DNA of 64,000 bases from Sambucus nigra (Eukaryota; Streptophyta; Magnoliopsida; Dipsacales; Adoxaceae): NCBI GenBank assembly GCA_949130495.1, contig OX422221.1, positions 32,051,224 to 32,115,223 of the forward strand. The letters are read 5' to 3'. Below the pieces are notes generated by a model that was given only the letters and a program-made list of their open reading frames with translations, did not search any database and was not told the origin of the DNA. The translations under genes were made by a program, and so were the position numbers. Below, piece after piece: positions 1 to 10,969 of this stretch; the stretch's first letter is position 1, and each line of letters starts with the position of its first letter.

Positions 1-1090
1 CTTTGTTTTGTCTTACGTACTTCCCTCACTTACTGAACTTGGCAAAGGGTTTGAGTTTTACTATTCTAAGGGGGTAAGGTGGGAATTTCGATATGACTAA
101 GGATTTTACATCCCTACTTATACCCCTAGACACTCGCCCAATGAACTATACCTGGAGGCGTATGCCAGTTTTACTTTTTAGGGGATACTATAGAGAACTG
201 ATAGCTCTGGTGGTTTCTTTATTCCTTTTTATGACTACCTCACCTTATTCATCCCATCATGGTTTTCCTTGTGGCAATTACAGATTTTGCTTATCAAGTA
301 TTACATTAAGGATGTGCCCCCATGAAACTATTCCTATTAAGATTCCCAATAATGACAAATACTTAGGTAAAAAAAACTGAAAGAAATTGTGGTTTCTCAG
401 CACCGTGGCAAAGTCTCTCCTCCAGTAGGTCACCCCTATTATGGTGAGACCTCTGCGCGATGAGTCTAGTTATGAAAAACAACCTATGCCCCAAGTAGCC
501 AAAGTAAAGGGGAAAGGGAAGGTCAAACCTAAGACCACTTAAAAAGAAAACACCCACACACGGATGTGTCAAACTTTATTCCAGCCTAGGCAGAGACAAC
601 TGCTCCTCCTCCTGCACTTGTGAGGACTAGAGCAAGTAAAATGAAGAAGAAATTGGTTGAGCCCACTGCCCTTTCAAGTAAACCTGACACTCATGGGATT
701 GAAAAGACCTTCCAAATTGTGAGCGAGTAGGGCTATGAGGCCTTAGGAATTCCATCTCAATAGCAGTCCCTTTCATCCATACCTCTCGCTGAAGGTATTC
801 TCGTTACTCATATTTTACATAGTGAAATTTCCATCCATGACGTTTCAAATGCTTGGTCCTCTTCTTTCTCACTTGAAGTTCAAATTGTTGATTATGGAAG
901 CACCCCTTCCTATGATGATAACAGTTCTTTTTCAAATGACGTTGGTGTTGTTGTCTCTCACCAATGTCATTCGCCTAACACTTATACTTTGTTGTCTGCT
1001 TCGAGAGGCTCTGGCGACGAGCAAGATGACATCATAATATACTCGCCTTCCACCACTAGCCCCACTACTGAACAATTACCTTATGGGTAG
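1..1090 (+). pseudogene. Decayed 5' part of an unknown gene; S/T-rich frame at 573-1090
   Basis: I do not recognise this gene. Bases 573-1090 read in one frame for about 170 codons with three TAG stops (728-730, 761-763, 1088-1090). The composition is protein-like: rich in Ser, Thr, Pro and Asp, with a basic patch (KMKKK) near residue 20. In AT-rich DNA a random frame would hold many more stops. Upstream, 93-380 is also open (95 codons from an ATG), but 380-573 needs frame changes, so the two do not join as they stand. The composition resembles the disordered tails of plant mobile-domain proteins, but I see no diagnostic motif and do not claim that. The frame leads directly into the exon-like blocks that follow on the same strand, so I read it as an early exon of the same relic. 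Confidence 0.4.
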
Positions 1091-1195
1091 CCCGCTCGCC
1101 CAAACATTATAAGTGCATTCTATCATCTTTCCATTTTTTCTCATACTTAACTTATCCAAAATGTTTTTTAACTTTAAATTTGTTTATTTGAATAG

Positions 1196-2910
1196 GCTTC
1201 TTCCATGGGGATGAGTGGATCCTCAAAGGTGAGGGATACCCCCTCGTCTCCACCTTCCACACTTCCACGGTTACATTTCCTCTTCGGGAGGAACTCTATG
1301 TTGGTCTTATATTTATGCCATCATATAAAGGTTTTTGCACAAAACTGTAAGACTTGTATTGTTCTTACTTGTCAACTTCCTTTAACATTATCTTTATTTA
1401 TTCCCCAACTCTGTCTTGTTTATCGCACTATTATGATGGAATCTTTTGTTTCCTCTCGTTGTCTGGAGGTATTCACAAATTTTTTTCAAGTTTCATTAAG
1501 TCTCTTCATTTAAATGATTTAACTCATTCTTTTGAACTTACTTTCATACATTCACCTCTTTGATAGCTGACTGTAGCCCTTAGTCCTCTTACCATGACTC
1601 CTACCTCCTCTGTAGTGGGCAGTTCTTTAGTTGTAACTTCTATTATTACACCTTTAGAGGTACTTCTTATCACTTCTTCTTTTTTCTATATTTTAAATTC
1701 TGTTTACGGTCAACATTATCTTATATTTGTTGTGTTTGACTTATTTTGCAAGGTCCCATTTCGAGTGTCCCTTCTACTAATGGGGAGATTCTTTTACCCA
1801 CTGGGGTTATTTTTCTTGGTTTTTCATCCTTTGGAAGGATATCTATCCCCATATTTTTCATTCCTACGGATAACAACCCCAAAATCTAGCCGTCTCTTGC
1901 TCATCCCAGTTTCAATGTGTCTTCAAGTGGGCTTATCTCACATGTCCTTGTTTCTTCATAGGCAATCAATCACATACCATTTGCCATTTTTTTTCTCTTT
2001 GTCACTTTTTCCATATTGGTTTTCTTATTGACGGGCTGGTAAGGATATCCCCTTAACCCCAGTGGTTCATCCGAGCCCTTCTCCCACTCCTAGGATTCAG
2101 GTACTTAATTTTTATACTCCTAGTTTCCACTCACTTGTGATTCTAGACTTGACTTGAGTTGTGGCTCATTTCTTATTTATTTATATTTCAGGATAGCATC
2201 GTCACTTCATCACCAGCTATTTATGTACCTGGTTCTTAAGTGAGCTGCTCATCTGCTACTCCACCTCAGGTATTTATTTTATTTTCTTATGTTTTCTATA
2301 CTTGTGATTTTTATTTTAGTGTATCTTTGTCATTATCTTCTTTTTTCTTTCTAGGTGTTTCTCTCACAAGTCCCTGTTACTGTGGACCCTCCTATAAGTC
2401 TGCCCTCGAGAAAATCTTTCCTAGAAGCTTCTCAAGTATACTCCTATTCTTGTACTTCACCATCGTTACATTTTAATATGTACGATAATATGGTGACTTA
2501 TTCTTTACTTATATATATTCAGGCTGATAATGTTGAAGTACCTTAATCTGGAGGAGATGATGCGAGCACTGTTGAGGTGACTCCTCAGGTACTCATTTCA
2601 ACACATCTTTTCTTTAAAATATCTTTTTATGTGCAAGTGCTAGCTAACACATCACTATTTTCTTGTTCTCAAGTTAGTGTGACAAGCATTCTAATGACTG
2701 GGGAATAGCTTGGGAGCACAGTTCTGAGCGATGTACTATAATATCGTACCTTATTCACACCTTTCTATTTTCTCCACCTTTGTTTTCATTGTGGGTATTA
2801 CTGTGCAAGTTCTGACTATCACACCCTTATTTCCTTGTTTTCAAGTTTGTGAGGCATGTGTTCCCATATTTGTGGAACAAGTTGTGAGCATTATGGCGAG
2901 CACTCCTCAG
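1196..2910 (+). pseudogene. Chain of short exon-like blocks of an unknown intron-rich gene
   Basis: Short open blocks sit between AT/T-rich spacers with splice-like ends. Blocks bounded by an upstream AG (or decayed AG) and a downstream GT are 1196-1228 (33 nt), 1567-1659 (93), 2035-2100 (66, acceptor decayed), 2192-2269 (78), 2355-2435 (81) and 2523-2588 (66). All are multiples of three. Two more, near 2674-2732 and 2846-2910, fit 60 and 66 nt if a decayed CAAG acceptor was CAG|G; the second copy of the downstream tandem unit still has AG|G at the equivalent of the last block. Acceptors such as TTTCAG, TTTCTAG and ATTCAG follow T-rich tracts, and donors are mostly GTA. The encoded peptides are Ser/Thr/Pro/Val-rich, and some hold stops. 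The product is unknown. The exon model is inference and has no transcript support. Confidence 0.45.
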
Positions 2911-2961
2911 ATATTTTACTGACATACCTGATTTAACTTTGACTATCTATCTATCTATCTA

Positions 2962-3019
<58 letters not shown>

Positions 3020-4242
3020 ATTGCTTCTAGATGAGAGAGTGTTATGTTATCATCATTTTGTTCTTCATTTACCAAGTTAGCATAACAGGTTTAGGGGGAC
3101 CTTCTAGGTTGGCTAGAAGCATGCTCACCCTTTTGGGCCTGGGGAAGTCATTTATCTTTCTTTCTTTCCTTTTCTATTTCATTTCTAATTGAATTTGTTT
3201 AAGTACTCTATTTTATTTCCTCATATATTTTTACATTTTTATTTTCAAGCTCTCGCAAATTGGCCTGTTGAGGTAGTTGTTGATGAGGCACCTAGTTTTG
3301 AGGACACTCAGTCTGATGGGGGATGAAGTTTATACAGAGGAGTCTTGTCTTATTTCTTAAGAGTTTGACGATTTTAAAGTGGAGGCTCCTAAGATCTTTA
3401 TGCGAGATTTATGGTGAGAATAGCAGTCAAAGAGATTCAGGAGTCATGGGAGAGTGATATTAGTAGATTTGACTCTTGAGCATCATCTAGACACCATCAC
3501 ATCCTCGAGAGTCCTCAACATTAATTGCCTCACTATATATAACCTGAAGGCCCTATCCATACATATTCGTGACTTCTTATTCGCTGCTCTCATTGATCAC
3601 ACCAGATCGAAGACTTCACTCTTTTTATAGGCCCTTCACGACCTTCAAAGTTTCTATAACTTCCGTTAGACTGGATTATTAATGTAATATGGCATTTTTC
3701 TAGTTTCCCATTATAAAGGATAATGAAGCCTCACTCATATAGGCAAACTAGAGTCCAGCAGTGTGATGCTGAGGCCTCTTAGCTATGTGATCAAATTTAG
3801 TTACATAAGGCCAAGTTGGACAAGATCTTGGTTGGTGACTCTAAGAACGATCCCACGCCTAGTTAAGATGGAGGAGAAGTTCATTCAGTAGGCTCATCCC
3901 CTTGTATGTTGAGGTTCACTCATGAGAGAATGCCATTTTTATTTTGTCTATTTCATATTTCCTAGGGAAAACCGTTTAATTTTCCTATCTCCTCTTCATT
4001 TTTCTTGTACATGTAAAGACAGCTCTATTTTTTTCTGGGAGAGTCTACTATATTATTAAAAACCAACAATTTTCTTATATTTTTCCATCTTCATCTCTTC
4101 TTTGCATTATTTCTAGTTAGACTGGTATATATTTTTTGTGAACTGATCCCCTTTTTTCGTGGGAGTATTTACAAAAGATATTGGCAAATTACATTTTAAA
4201 ACTATAACTAAATTTGTGCGGGGATTGACCTTCTCTCCTTAG
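2632..4242 (+). repeat. Tandem ~1.64 kb unit, copy 1 of 3
   Basis: This is the first of three head-to-tail copies. Each begins near a shared AAGT..CTAACAC..ATC block and ends near GGATTGACC or GGGTTGACCC..CTCTCC. In order, each copy carries two exon-like blocks, a microsatellite, an acidic exon-like stretch (about 3250-3325 here), a longer coding-like stretch (about 3370-3720 here) and a T-rich tail. Here the coding-like stretch has several stops. Copy 1 differs from the others in its microsatellite, TCTA followed by a long TA run. The unit duplicates the 3' part of the decayed gene upstream. Confidence 0.7.
2942..3015. repeat. Microsatellite (CTAT)n then (TA)n
   Basis: About six tetranucleotide repeats pass into a long TA run. 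It lies in the first tandem 1.64 kb unit at the position that holds TA/GA arrays in the other two copies. Confidence 0.95.
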
Positions 4243-4550
4243 GTGTAAGTTCTCACTAACGCATCCCTATTTTCTTATTCTCAAGTTAGTGTTACAAGCA
4301 TTCTAATGACTAGGGAACAACTTGGGAGCACAGTTGTGAGTGAGGTACTACACTATCGTACCTTATTCAATCCTTTCTATTTTCACCACCTTTGTTTTCA
4401 TTATCTCTATTACTGTGTAAGTTCTCACCACCACACCCTTGTTTCCTAGTTTTTAGGTTTGTAAGGCAAGTATTCCAATATTTTTGGAACAAGTTATGAG
4501 CATTATGGTAAGGACTCCTCAAGTATTATACTGCCATACATGATTTAAAT

Positions 4551-4604
<54 letters not shown>

Positions 4605-5912
4605 TCTTGCTTCCTTATGAGAAAGTGTTCTATTATTATCAATTTGTTCTTTCTTTACCATGTGAGCATAGCACGTTCAGGGGGACCTTCTAGGTTGGGT
4701 GGCAGCATGCTCACCCTTTTGGTCCTAGGGGTAGGTTCTTTATCTTCCTTACTTTCCTTTTATATTTCATTTCTAATTGAATTTATTTAAGTACTATCTT
4801 TCCATTCCTCATTAATTTTTATATTTTCATTTTTAAGATCTCGCAAGTGGGCATATGGAGGTAGTTGATGATGAGGGACCTAGTTCTGAGGACACTCAGT
4901 ATGATGGGTGTTAAAGGTTCTACTGAGGACTCCTATCTTCTTTCTTAAGAGTTTGATTTTTTAAAGACGGGCTATGACGATAATGAAGTGGAGGCTCCTA
5001 AGATTTTTATGAGATATTTATTGTACGTGGAGAAGCCAAAGAGATTCAGGATCCATGAGAGAGAGAGATACTACTAGATCCAATTCGTGAGCATCATCTT
5101 AAGACCATCACATCCTAGAGAGTGCTCGACATTAATAGCCTCACTATATACAACATGAAGTCCCTTTCCATCCATATTCATGACTTCTTGTTCACTACCC
5201 TCATTCATCACACCAGCTTTAATACTTTACTCTTTTTGCAAGCCCTTCATAACCTTCAAAGTTTCCATAACTTCAGCTGGACTGGCTTGCTGCTGCAATA
5301 AGACATTTTACTAGTGTCCAATTAAAAAAGATGATGAATCTTCGGTCACCTAGGAGAACTATAGTATAATAGTGTGATGTTGAGGCCTCTCGGTTGTGTG
5401 ATCAAATTTTGTAACTTAAGGCCATGTTGGACAAGATCATTATTGGTGACTCTGGGGACGAGGAATGCCTAGTTAATCTGCAGGAGAAGTTCATTTAGGA
5501 GGATGATCCACTTGTATGCTGAGGTTCACCGTGCACTCATGAGAGAACTTCTTTTTATTTTTTCTAGTAAATGTTTTCTAGGGAAGAACTTTGTATTTTC
5601 CTATGTACAACTCATTTTTCTTGAACATGTAAAGACTGCTCTATTTTTTATGGGAGACTCTTCTATATTAATGACAATAGACATTTTTCTTCTTTTTGTC
5701 CATCTTCATCTCTTCCTTACATTATTTCTATTTAGTTTGGTATCTATTTATTGTGAACTCATCCCCTTTTTCATGGGAGTATTTGTAAAAGATATTAGCA
5801 AATTACATTTTAGAACTATCACTTAATTTGGGGGTCACTTGTTCCAAATTTAATATGGAAGTCTTTTTCTTTTGGAAATGATTTAGAGGAGGGGTTGACC
5901 CACTCTCCTTAT
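4243..5912 (+). repeat. Tandem ~1.64 kb unit, copy 2 of 3
   Basis: It is homologous along its length to the flanking copies, with scattered substitutions and small indels. The microsatellite is a TA run followed by GA. This copy keeps a TTTTTAG|G acceptor-like site at about 4453-4459, which the other two copies have lost; this helps define the exon-like block after it. The longer coding-like stretch (about 4960-5290) carries stops and a frame break. The 107-codon open frame at 5503-5826 lies in the hydrophobic, T-rich 3' tail and is probably fortuitous. Confidence 0.7.
4553..4604. repeat. Microsatellite (TA)n then (GA)n
   Basis: A TA run is followed by a GA run in the second 1.64 kb unit, at the same relative position as the arrays in the other two copies. 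Confidence 0.95.
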
Positions 5913-6221
5913 GCACAAGTGCTCGCTAACACATCCCTATTTTCTTATTCTCAAGTTAGTGTTACAAGCATTTCAATGATTGGGGAACATCTTGGGAGCA
6001 CAGTTGTGAACGAGGTACTACACTATTGTACCTTATTCACTCCATTCTATTTTCTCCACTTTTTTTCATTCTTTCTATTACTGTGAAAGTTCTCGCCATC
6101 ACACCCATGTTTCCTTGTTTTATGGTTTGTGAGGCAAGTGTTTGCATATTTGTGGAACAAGTTGTGAGCATTATGGCGAGGACTCCTTGGGTATTATACC
6201 GCCATACTTGATTTAAATTTG

Positions 6222-6236
6222 AATATATATATATAT

Positions 6237-6291
<55 letters not shown>

Positions 6292-6296
6292 GAGTC
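6222..6296. repeat. Microsatellite (TA)n then long (GA)n
   Basis: A short TA run and an AC are followed by a GA run of about 27 units with one interruption. It is the third instance at this position in the tandem array. Confidence 0.95.
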
Positions 6297-6655
6297 TTTC
6301 TTGCTTATGAGCAAGTGTTCTATTATTATCAATTTGTTCTTTCTTTACCAAGTCAACATAGCAGGTTTAGGGGGACCTTCTAGGTTAGCTGGCAGCATTC
6401 TCACCCTTTTGGTCCTGGGGGTAGGTTCTTTATCTACCTATCTTTCCTTTTCTATTTCATTTATAATTGAATTTGTTTAAGTACTCTCTTTCCTTTCCTC
6501 ATCTATTTTTACATTTTCATTTTCAAGATCTCGCAAATTGCCTATGGAGGTAGTTGATCATGAGGGACCGAATTTTGAGGACACTCAGTCTGATGGATGT
6601 TGAAGGTTCTACCAAGGGGTGTTCTCTTCTTTCTTAAGAGTTTGATTATATTAAG

Positions 6656-6967
6656 GTGGTCTACGATTATATTGAAGTGGAGGCTGCTAAGATCTTTATG
6701 AGATATTTATGGTGCGATGAGAATCCAAAGATATTCAGGATCCATGAGAGAGATATATTAGTAAATATGATTCTTGAGCATCATCTGGAGACCACCACAT
6801 CCCATAGAGTCCTCAACATTAATAGCCTCACTATAAATACCCTGAAGGCCATCGTCATCCATATTAATGACTTCTTGTTCAGTCCTCTCATTGATCACAC
6901 CAGCTCAAAGACTTTGTTCTTTTTATATTCCCTTCATGACCTTCAAAGTTTATATAACTTCACCTAG
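6656..6967 (+). pseudogene. Best-preserved terminal coding block of the tandem unit, unknown protein
   Basis: A frame of 103 codons is open here. The same frame can be followed in copies 1 (about 3380-3665) and 2 (about 4990-5280), with stops and shifts. Conserved stretches across copies include KIFMR, ERDILV, LEHHLETTTS, NINSLT and LHDLQS, which indicates that the block once coded for protein. It looks mostly alpha-helical, with a His-rich centre and an aromatic end. I do not recognise the family. The ATG at 6656 is simply the first in the open stretch; an acceptor upstream would be expected if it is an exon. A three-way alignment showing excess synonymous change would test this. Confidence 0.45.
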
Positions 6968-7580
6968 ACTGGCTTGCTGCTGCAATATGGCATTTTACTA
7001 CTCTTCGGTTAAAAAATATGATGAAGCTTCGCTCATATAGGAAAACTAGATCCCATCAGTGTGATACTAAGGCTTCTTGGTTGTGTGATCAAATTTAGTT
7101 ACTAAAAGGTTGGAAAAGATCATGGTTGGTGACTCTAAAGACGAGGCCCGCATAGTTAAGCTGGAAGAGAATATCATTCAGGAGGCCGATCCCCTTGTAT
7201 ACTGAGGTGCACTTATGAGAGAATCTACTTTTTTTTCTCTAGTTGATGTTTTCTATGGAAGAACTTTTTATTTTCCTATGTACTATTCATTTTTCTGGTA
7301 CATGTAAAGACTTCTTATTTTTTTATTGTTAGAGTCGTCTATGTTAATGAAAACATAGATTTTTCTTCTATTTTTTCGTCTTGATCTCTTCTCCGCATTA
7401 TTTCTATTTAGACAAGTTTCTATTTTTTGTGAACTGATCCCCTTTTCTGTGGGAGTATTTGCAAAACATCTTGGCAAATTACATTTTAAAACTATCATTT
7501 AATTTTTGGGATACTTGTTCCACATTTCGTCTGGAAGTCTTTTTTTTAATTGACTTCAGGGGGGGTTGACCCTCTCTCCT

Positions 7581-8399
7581 TTTTCCCAAATAAAAGTAAA
7601 GATATCATCTCACTTTTGAAATCTTGTTCTCAAGATAAAATAAAGAAATTTGTTAATTCTTTTAAGCCTAGATTTTAATCTGAGGGGTAGTTATTCCATA
7701 TTTTATCTGTAACTTTATTAGGAAATGACTTAGAGGAGGGATTGACCCTCCCTCTATATTTCCAAATAGTCAAATAAATATTTATAGAGAAAAAGAAAAT
7801 ATATCGTCTTACTTTTCAAAACTTTTGTTAATATAAATTAAAGAAATTTGGCAATTTGTTAATTCGCTACTATGTGAAGAGATATTATATGTCCCATCTT
7901 TTGTAGGATGTTTTGAACTTTTATAAATAGAGGAACTTTGTCCACTATATTTCACCTTTGGGGTGTATATAGCCCCCAATTATAGTGAGCTAAGTTCCTT
8001 ATATTTTTAACCCTCTAAAAAAGTCAATAGTCAAATCTATTTTTCCTATGAGAAAACATATATTTCTTTTTCAAAGTTGGTCAAAAGTATTAAGTACGTA
8101 AATATGGGTGCATCCACTTGTATATTATTAGGGAGTGAGTGTTCATAAAATATTGGGAACAAATACATATAAGTAAAGAACATCTCATGTGTAGTTGCTC
8201 AAAAGAACTTATATTCATTCATTTATGTGCGATATCACTTGTCTATGATATTTTCATTGATTTCATACTCAATATTTCTTTTATAAAAAAATATTATCTA
8301 TATTAGAGAAGCTATTTTTGATCAGGAAAAAAATATTTAAACAATTCAGGCATAGTACTTCTTTAATCACTTAGAATTAATAGACAGGATGCATTTACT
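7581..8399. other. AT-rich stretch without a gene; short partial duplication
   Basis: There is no coding signal here. A block with the order GAGGAGGGATTGACCC, CAAATA, ATATCxTCTtACTTTT and AAAGAAATTTG occurs twice, around 7560-7670 and 7735-7860, so about 180 bp is partly duplicated. It reuses the purine-rich block that ends each 1.64 kb unit. The rest is unstructured AT-rich DNA. Confidence 0.6.
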
Positions 8400-10965
8400 T
8401 TCGAGTTCAGATATTTGGAAATAGATTGACTTCCCCAATCCTCACACCACAAAGGGCCTTCCCAGTTTGTCTTAAACTTTGTTGTTGACATGCTCCTGAA
8501 GTGATGAGTGGATGCTCTCAAGGCTGGTTCTCCTATTTGAAACTCTCTAGGCTTAACGAGGTTCTGATAAGCCCTAAACAGTTATTGGGCATAAACATTG
8601 AAATTTTCTCTGGGCTTATCTCGATGATCATCTTGATTCAAGTTATACATCCTAGGATCAGGTATGTGGCCATTACATTGATTGACTCTACCCGAGGGAA
8701 CTGCCAATTCTATGGGTAGAACAACTTCAGTCCCATAGGCCAAAAAAAGGAGTAAACCCTATTGCCTTTATCTTCGATGTTTTATAGGCCCATAACACCA
8801 GTGGAAATTTTTTTTCTTAAGACCCAAGCATGTCTTCGATCATCTTCTTCAGGATATTGATCAGCGTATTGTTTGTAGCTTATTCCTGTCCATTCCCTTT
8901 AGGATACTAGATAGTTGCACAACTATGCCCAATCTTGTATTTGTTTGTCTGGAGCCCGATTTATTTGTACATGAATTGTTTCCCATTATCTGTGAGGACA
9001 ACCTTGGTAATTCCAAATCTTGATATTATGTAATCTATGCTAAATTGCGTCACCACTCGAGAAGTGACTATAGTCAAGGGGATTGCTTCTGCCCATTTGG
9101 TATATAGTTCTGTGGAAATAATAATAAAGTCTTTGCTATGAGAAGCTGGGATAATGTTACCTACTAGATCAAATGTCAAGGTGTGAAAGGGGTAGGGGAT
9201 GCTAGAATTTTCAATCTTATTAAGTGGGAATGGACCATGATGACATGTACTTTCCATAAACTACACTTTTTCACTAATTAGATAGAATCATCCACCATCG
9301 TTGGCCAATAATACCCTACCGTCATCAATTGGTCGTACAACTTAGCACATCCCATGTGGGAAGGCTCATGATCCTCTTTTAAAACCTTTTCCACATCTCC
9401 CTTGGACACGCACCACAACGCCATCTCGTTATCCTTTCTTGTAGAGCTCCCCTTCCACCATTTAGAAATGGGCGACCATTTTCTTTAGATATATTTCATT
9501 TGCTATTTCAAATGGTTTCTCTAAATCATTGAGATATGCTTTCTCGGTTGTCTCGAATATTCAAAATTTCTACAAAGTTAGCTTTAACTGGTTGACCGAA
9601 CCACGTTTGGCACATCAAGAAGACCTACTACAAACGAGTAACCTTCATTCTCATAGTAGGCCAATAATATCTCCCTCACGGTAGCCTCCGATAAAAGGGA
9701 ATGTCAGTATCCCCACAATGTCTCTCATGCATTTCTCCCATCCTTTCTCTAACTTCTTCGCCTCCTACACACCTTGATAGTAATCCTCCTAGACTATTAA
9801 GATAAAGTGTCCCTTAGAGAAGGTGATAGTTCATTCGCTCGGATTTCTTCATATCACATTCTCTCGTCTCTAACTACTTCTCTATTTGGCACCTCTAATC
9901 CTCTGGATCCTCTCTTGGAAGTAATAATTTCACTATTTTTAGTACTATCATTCATCGGACTGTGATGGTGTCCTCTTTTTCCTCCATCTATATTTTAAAG
10001 GCTATTGTGGCCAAGTCATCTGGGTGCCAATTCATTGTTCGCATGTGTCTCTCTATCATCACTCTAACAAACTGGTTAAGTAACCTTTGGATGATTGACT
10101 TGTATGGATCTAGGTTGGCATGCTTGAGTAAAACTCTCTACTAACTTGTTTCACCACCAAGTTGAAGTCCCCATGTATACATAACACTTTAATTACTATT
10201 CCCATTACTTCTAACACACTAAGTATGAGATCCTCGTACTCTGCCTCATTTTTGGATCATTTAAAATCAAACTTGAAAGAAAGTGTGGCCTTCTCTTTTC
10301 CATTTGAGAGGATGATGTTAGTCGTGTCTATCTCTTAGGCACAAGAGCCACCGAATTCAATCTTCCACTCTTCCATCACCTTCACTAAGCAGTCTTGAAA
10401 ATTATCACCTGGCAATTCTTCGCTATGATGATCGTAGTCCCGGATGGGGAAATGGGACAATAAATCAGCGATTGCCTGGCTCTTGATGGCCTTAAGGACC
10501 ACACACTTCAGGTCATATTTGGACAATATTAGAAATCATCTTGGTGCTCTCCCTAACAGGATCGTTTGTGCTAGAAGACACTTTAGAGATAATACCTCCT
10601 GACATCGGTATATTAGGATTATGTGCTTCAGATTACACATGACAAGTGGTACATCGGCCGCTTTATTCCAGATTTTTCCCGAGCAAGGCTCCTATGGACC
10701 TTTCTGTTCAAGTCAAATGGAGCATCAATGGTGTACCTTCTTCTAGTGGTATTATTGTTGATGAGGAGGTCAATATTTCTTTTATATTATCACATGCTTT
10801 CTTATGTTCTTCCCCCAAAATCTACTTGGATTTCTGCTTCATTAGAGGGGCAAAAGGGTGGGTGACCTCTGCGAAGGCTAGTACAAACCTTTTAAGGTTA
10901 GGAACCATCCTCAAGAAGCGCCTCACTTTCCTCTGACTTTTTGGTGGTGGCATCATCAACATGTC
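8400..10965 (-). pseudogene. Ty3/gypsy (Tat-type) pol relic: RT end, RNase H, second RNase H, integrase
   Basis: Read on the minus strand in several frames, the domain order is that of gypsy pol. At about 10960-10770 is the RT thumb/connection (VRRFLRM.., FAEVTHPFAPLMK). At about 10770-10430 is RNase H, followed by the linker IKSQAIADLLSHFPI and, at about 10370-10150, a second archaeal-type RNase H (EEWKIEF.GSCA, then NNEAEYEALILGL with shifts). At about 9257-8960 is the integrase core (FHTLTFDLVG, TKWAEAIPL, VLTDNGKQF), and by 8500 its C-terminal part (NWEGP). Two RNase H domains in tandem are a known mark of the Tat/Ogre lineage. Stops and frameshifts are frequent, so the copy is old and dead. 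I saw no LTRs for it. Confidence 0.8.
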
Positions 10966-10969
10966 CCAC

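Larger units (their letters stand above)
5913..7580 (+). repeat. Tandem ~1.64 kb unit, copy 3 of 3
   Basis: This is the last copy. It ends at about 7560-7580 in the same GGGTTGACCC..CTCTCC block that closes the other copies. Its microsatellite is a short TA run followed by a long GA run. Its coding-like stretch is the best preserved of the three and is listed separately. Beyond 7580 the sequence departs from the unit, except for a short partial duplication. Confidence 0.7.

Noticed and set aside
1..380. Plant mobile-domain (transposase-like) protein at the left edge
   Set aside because: The general look is suggestive, but no diagnostic motif could be pointed to and the frame breaks after 380, so I left it unnamed.
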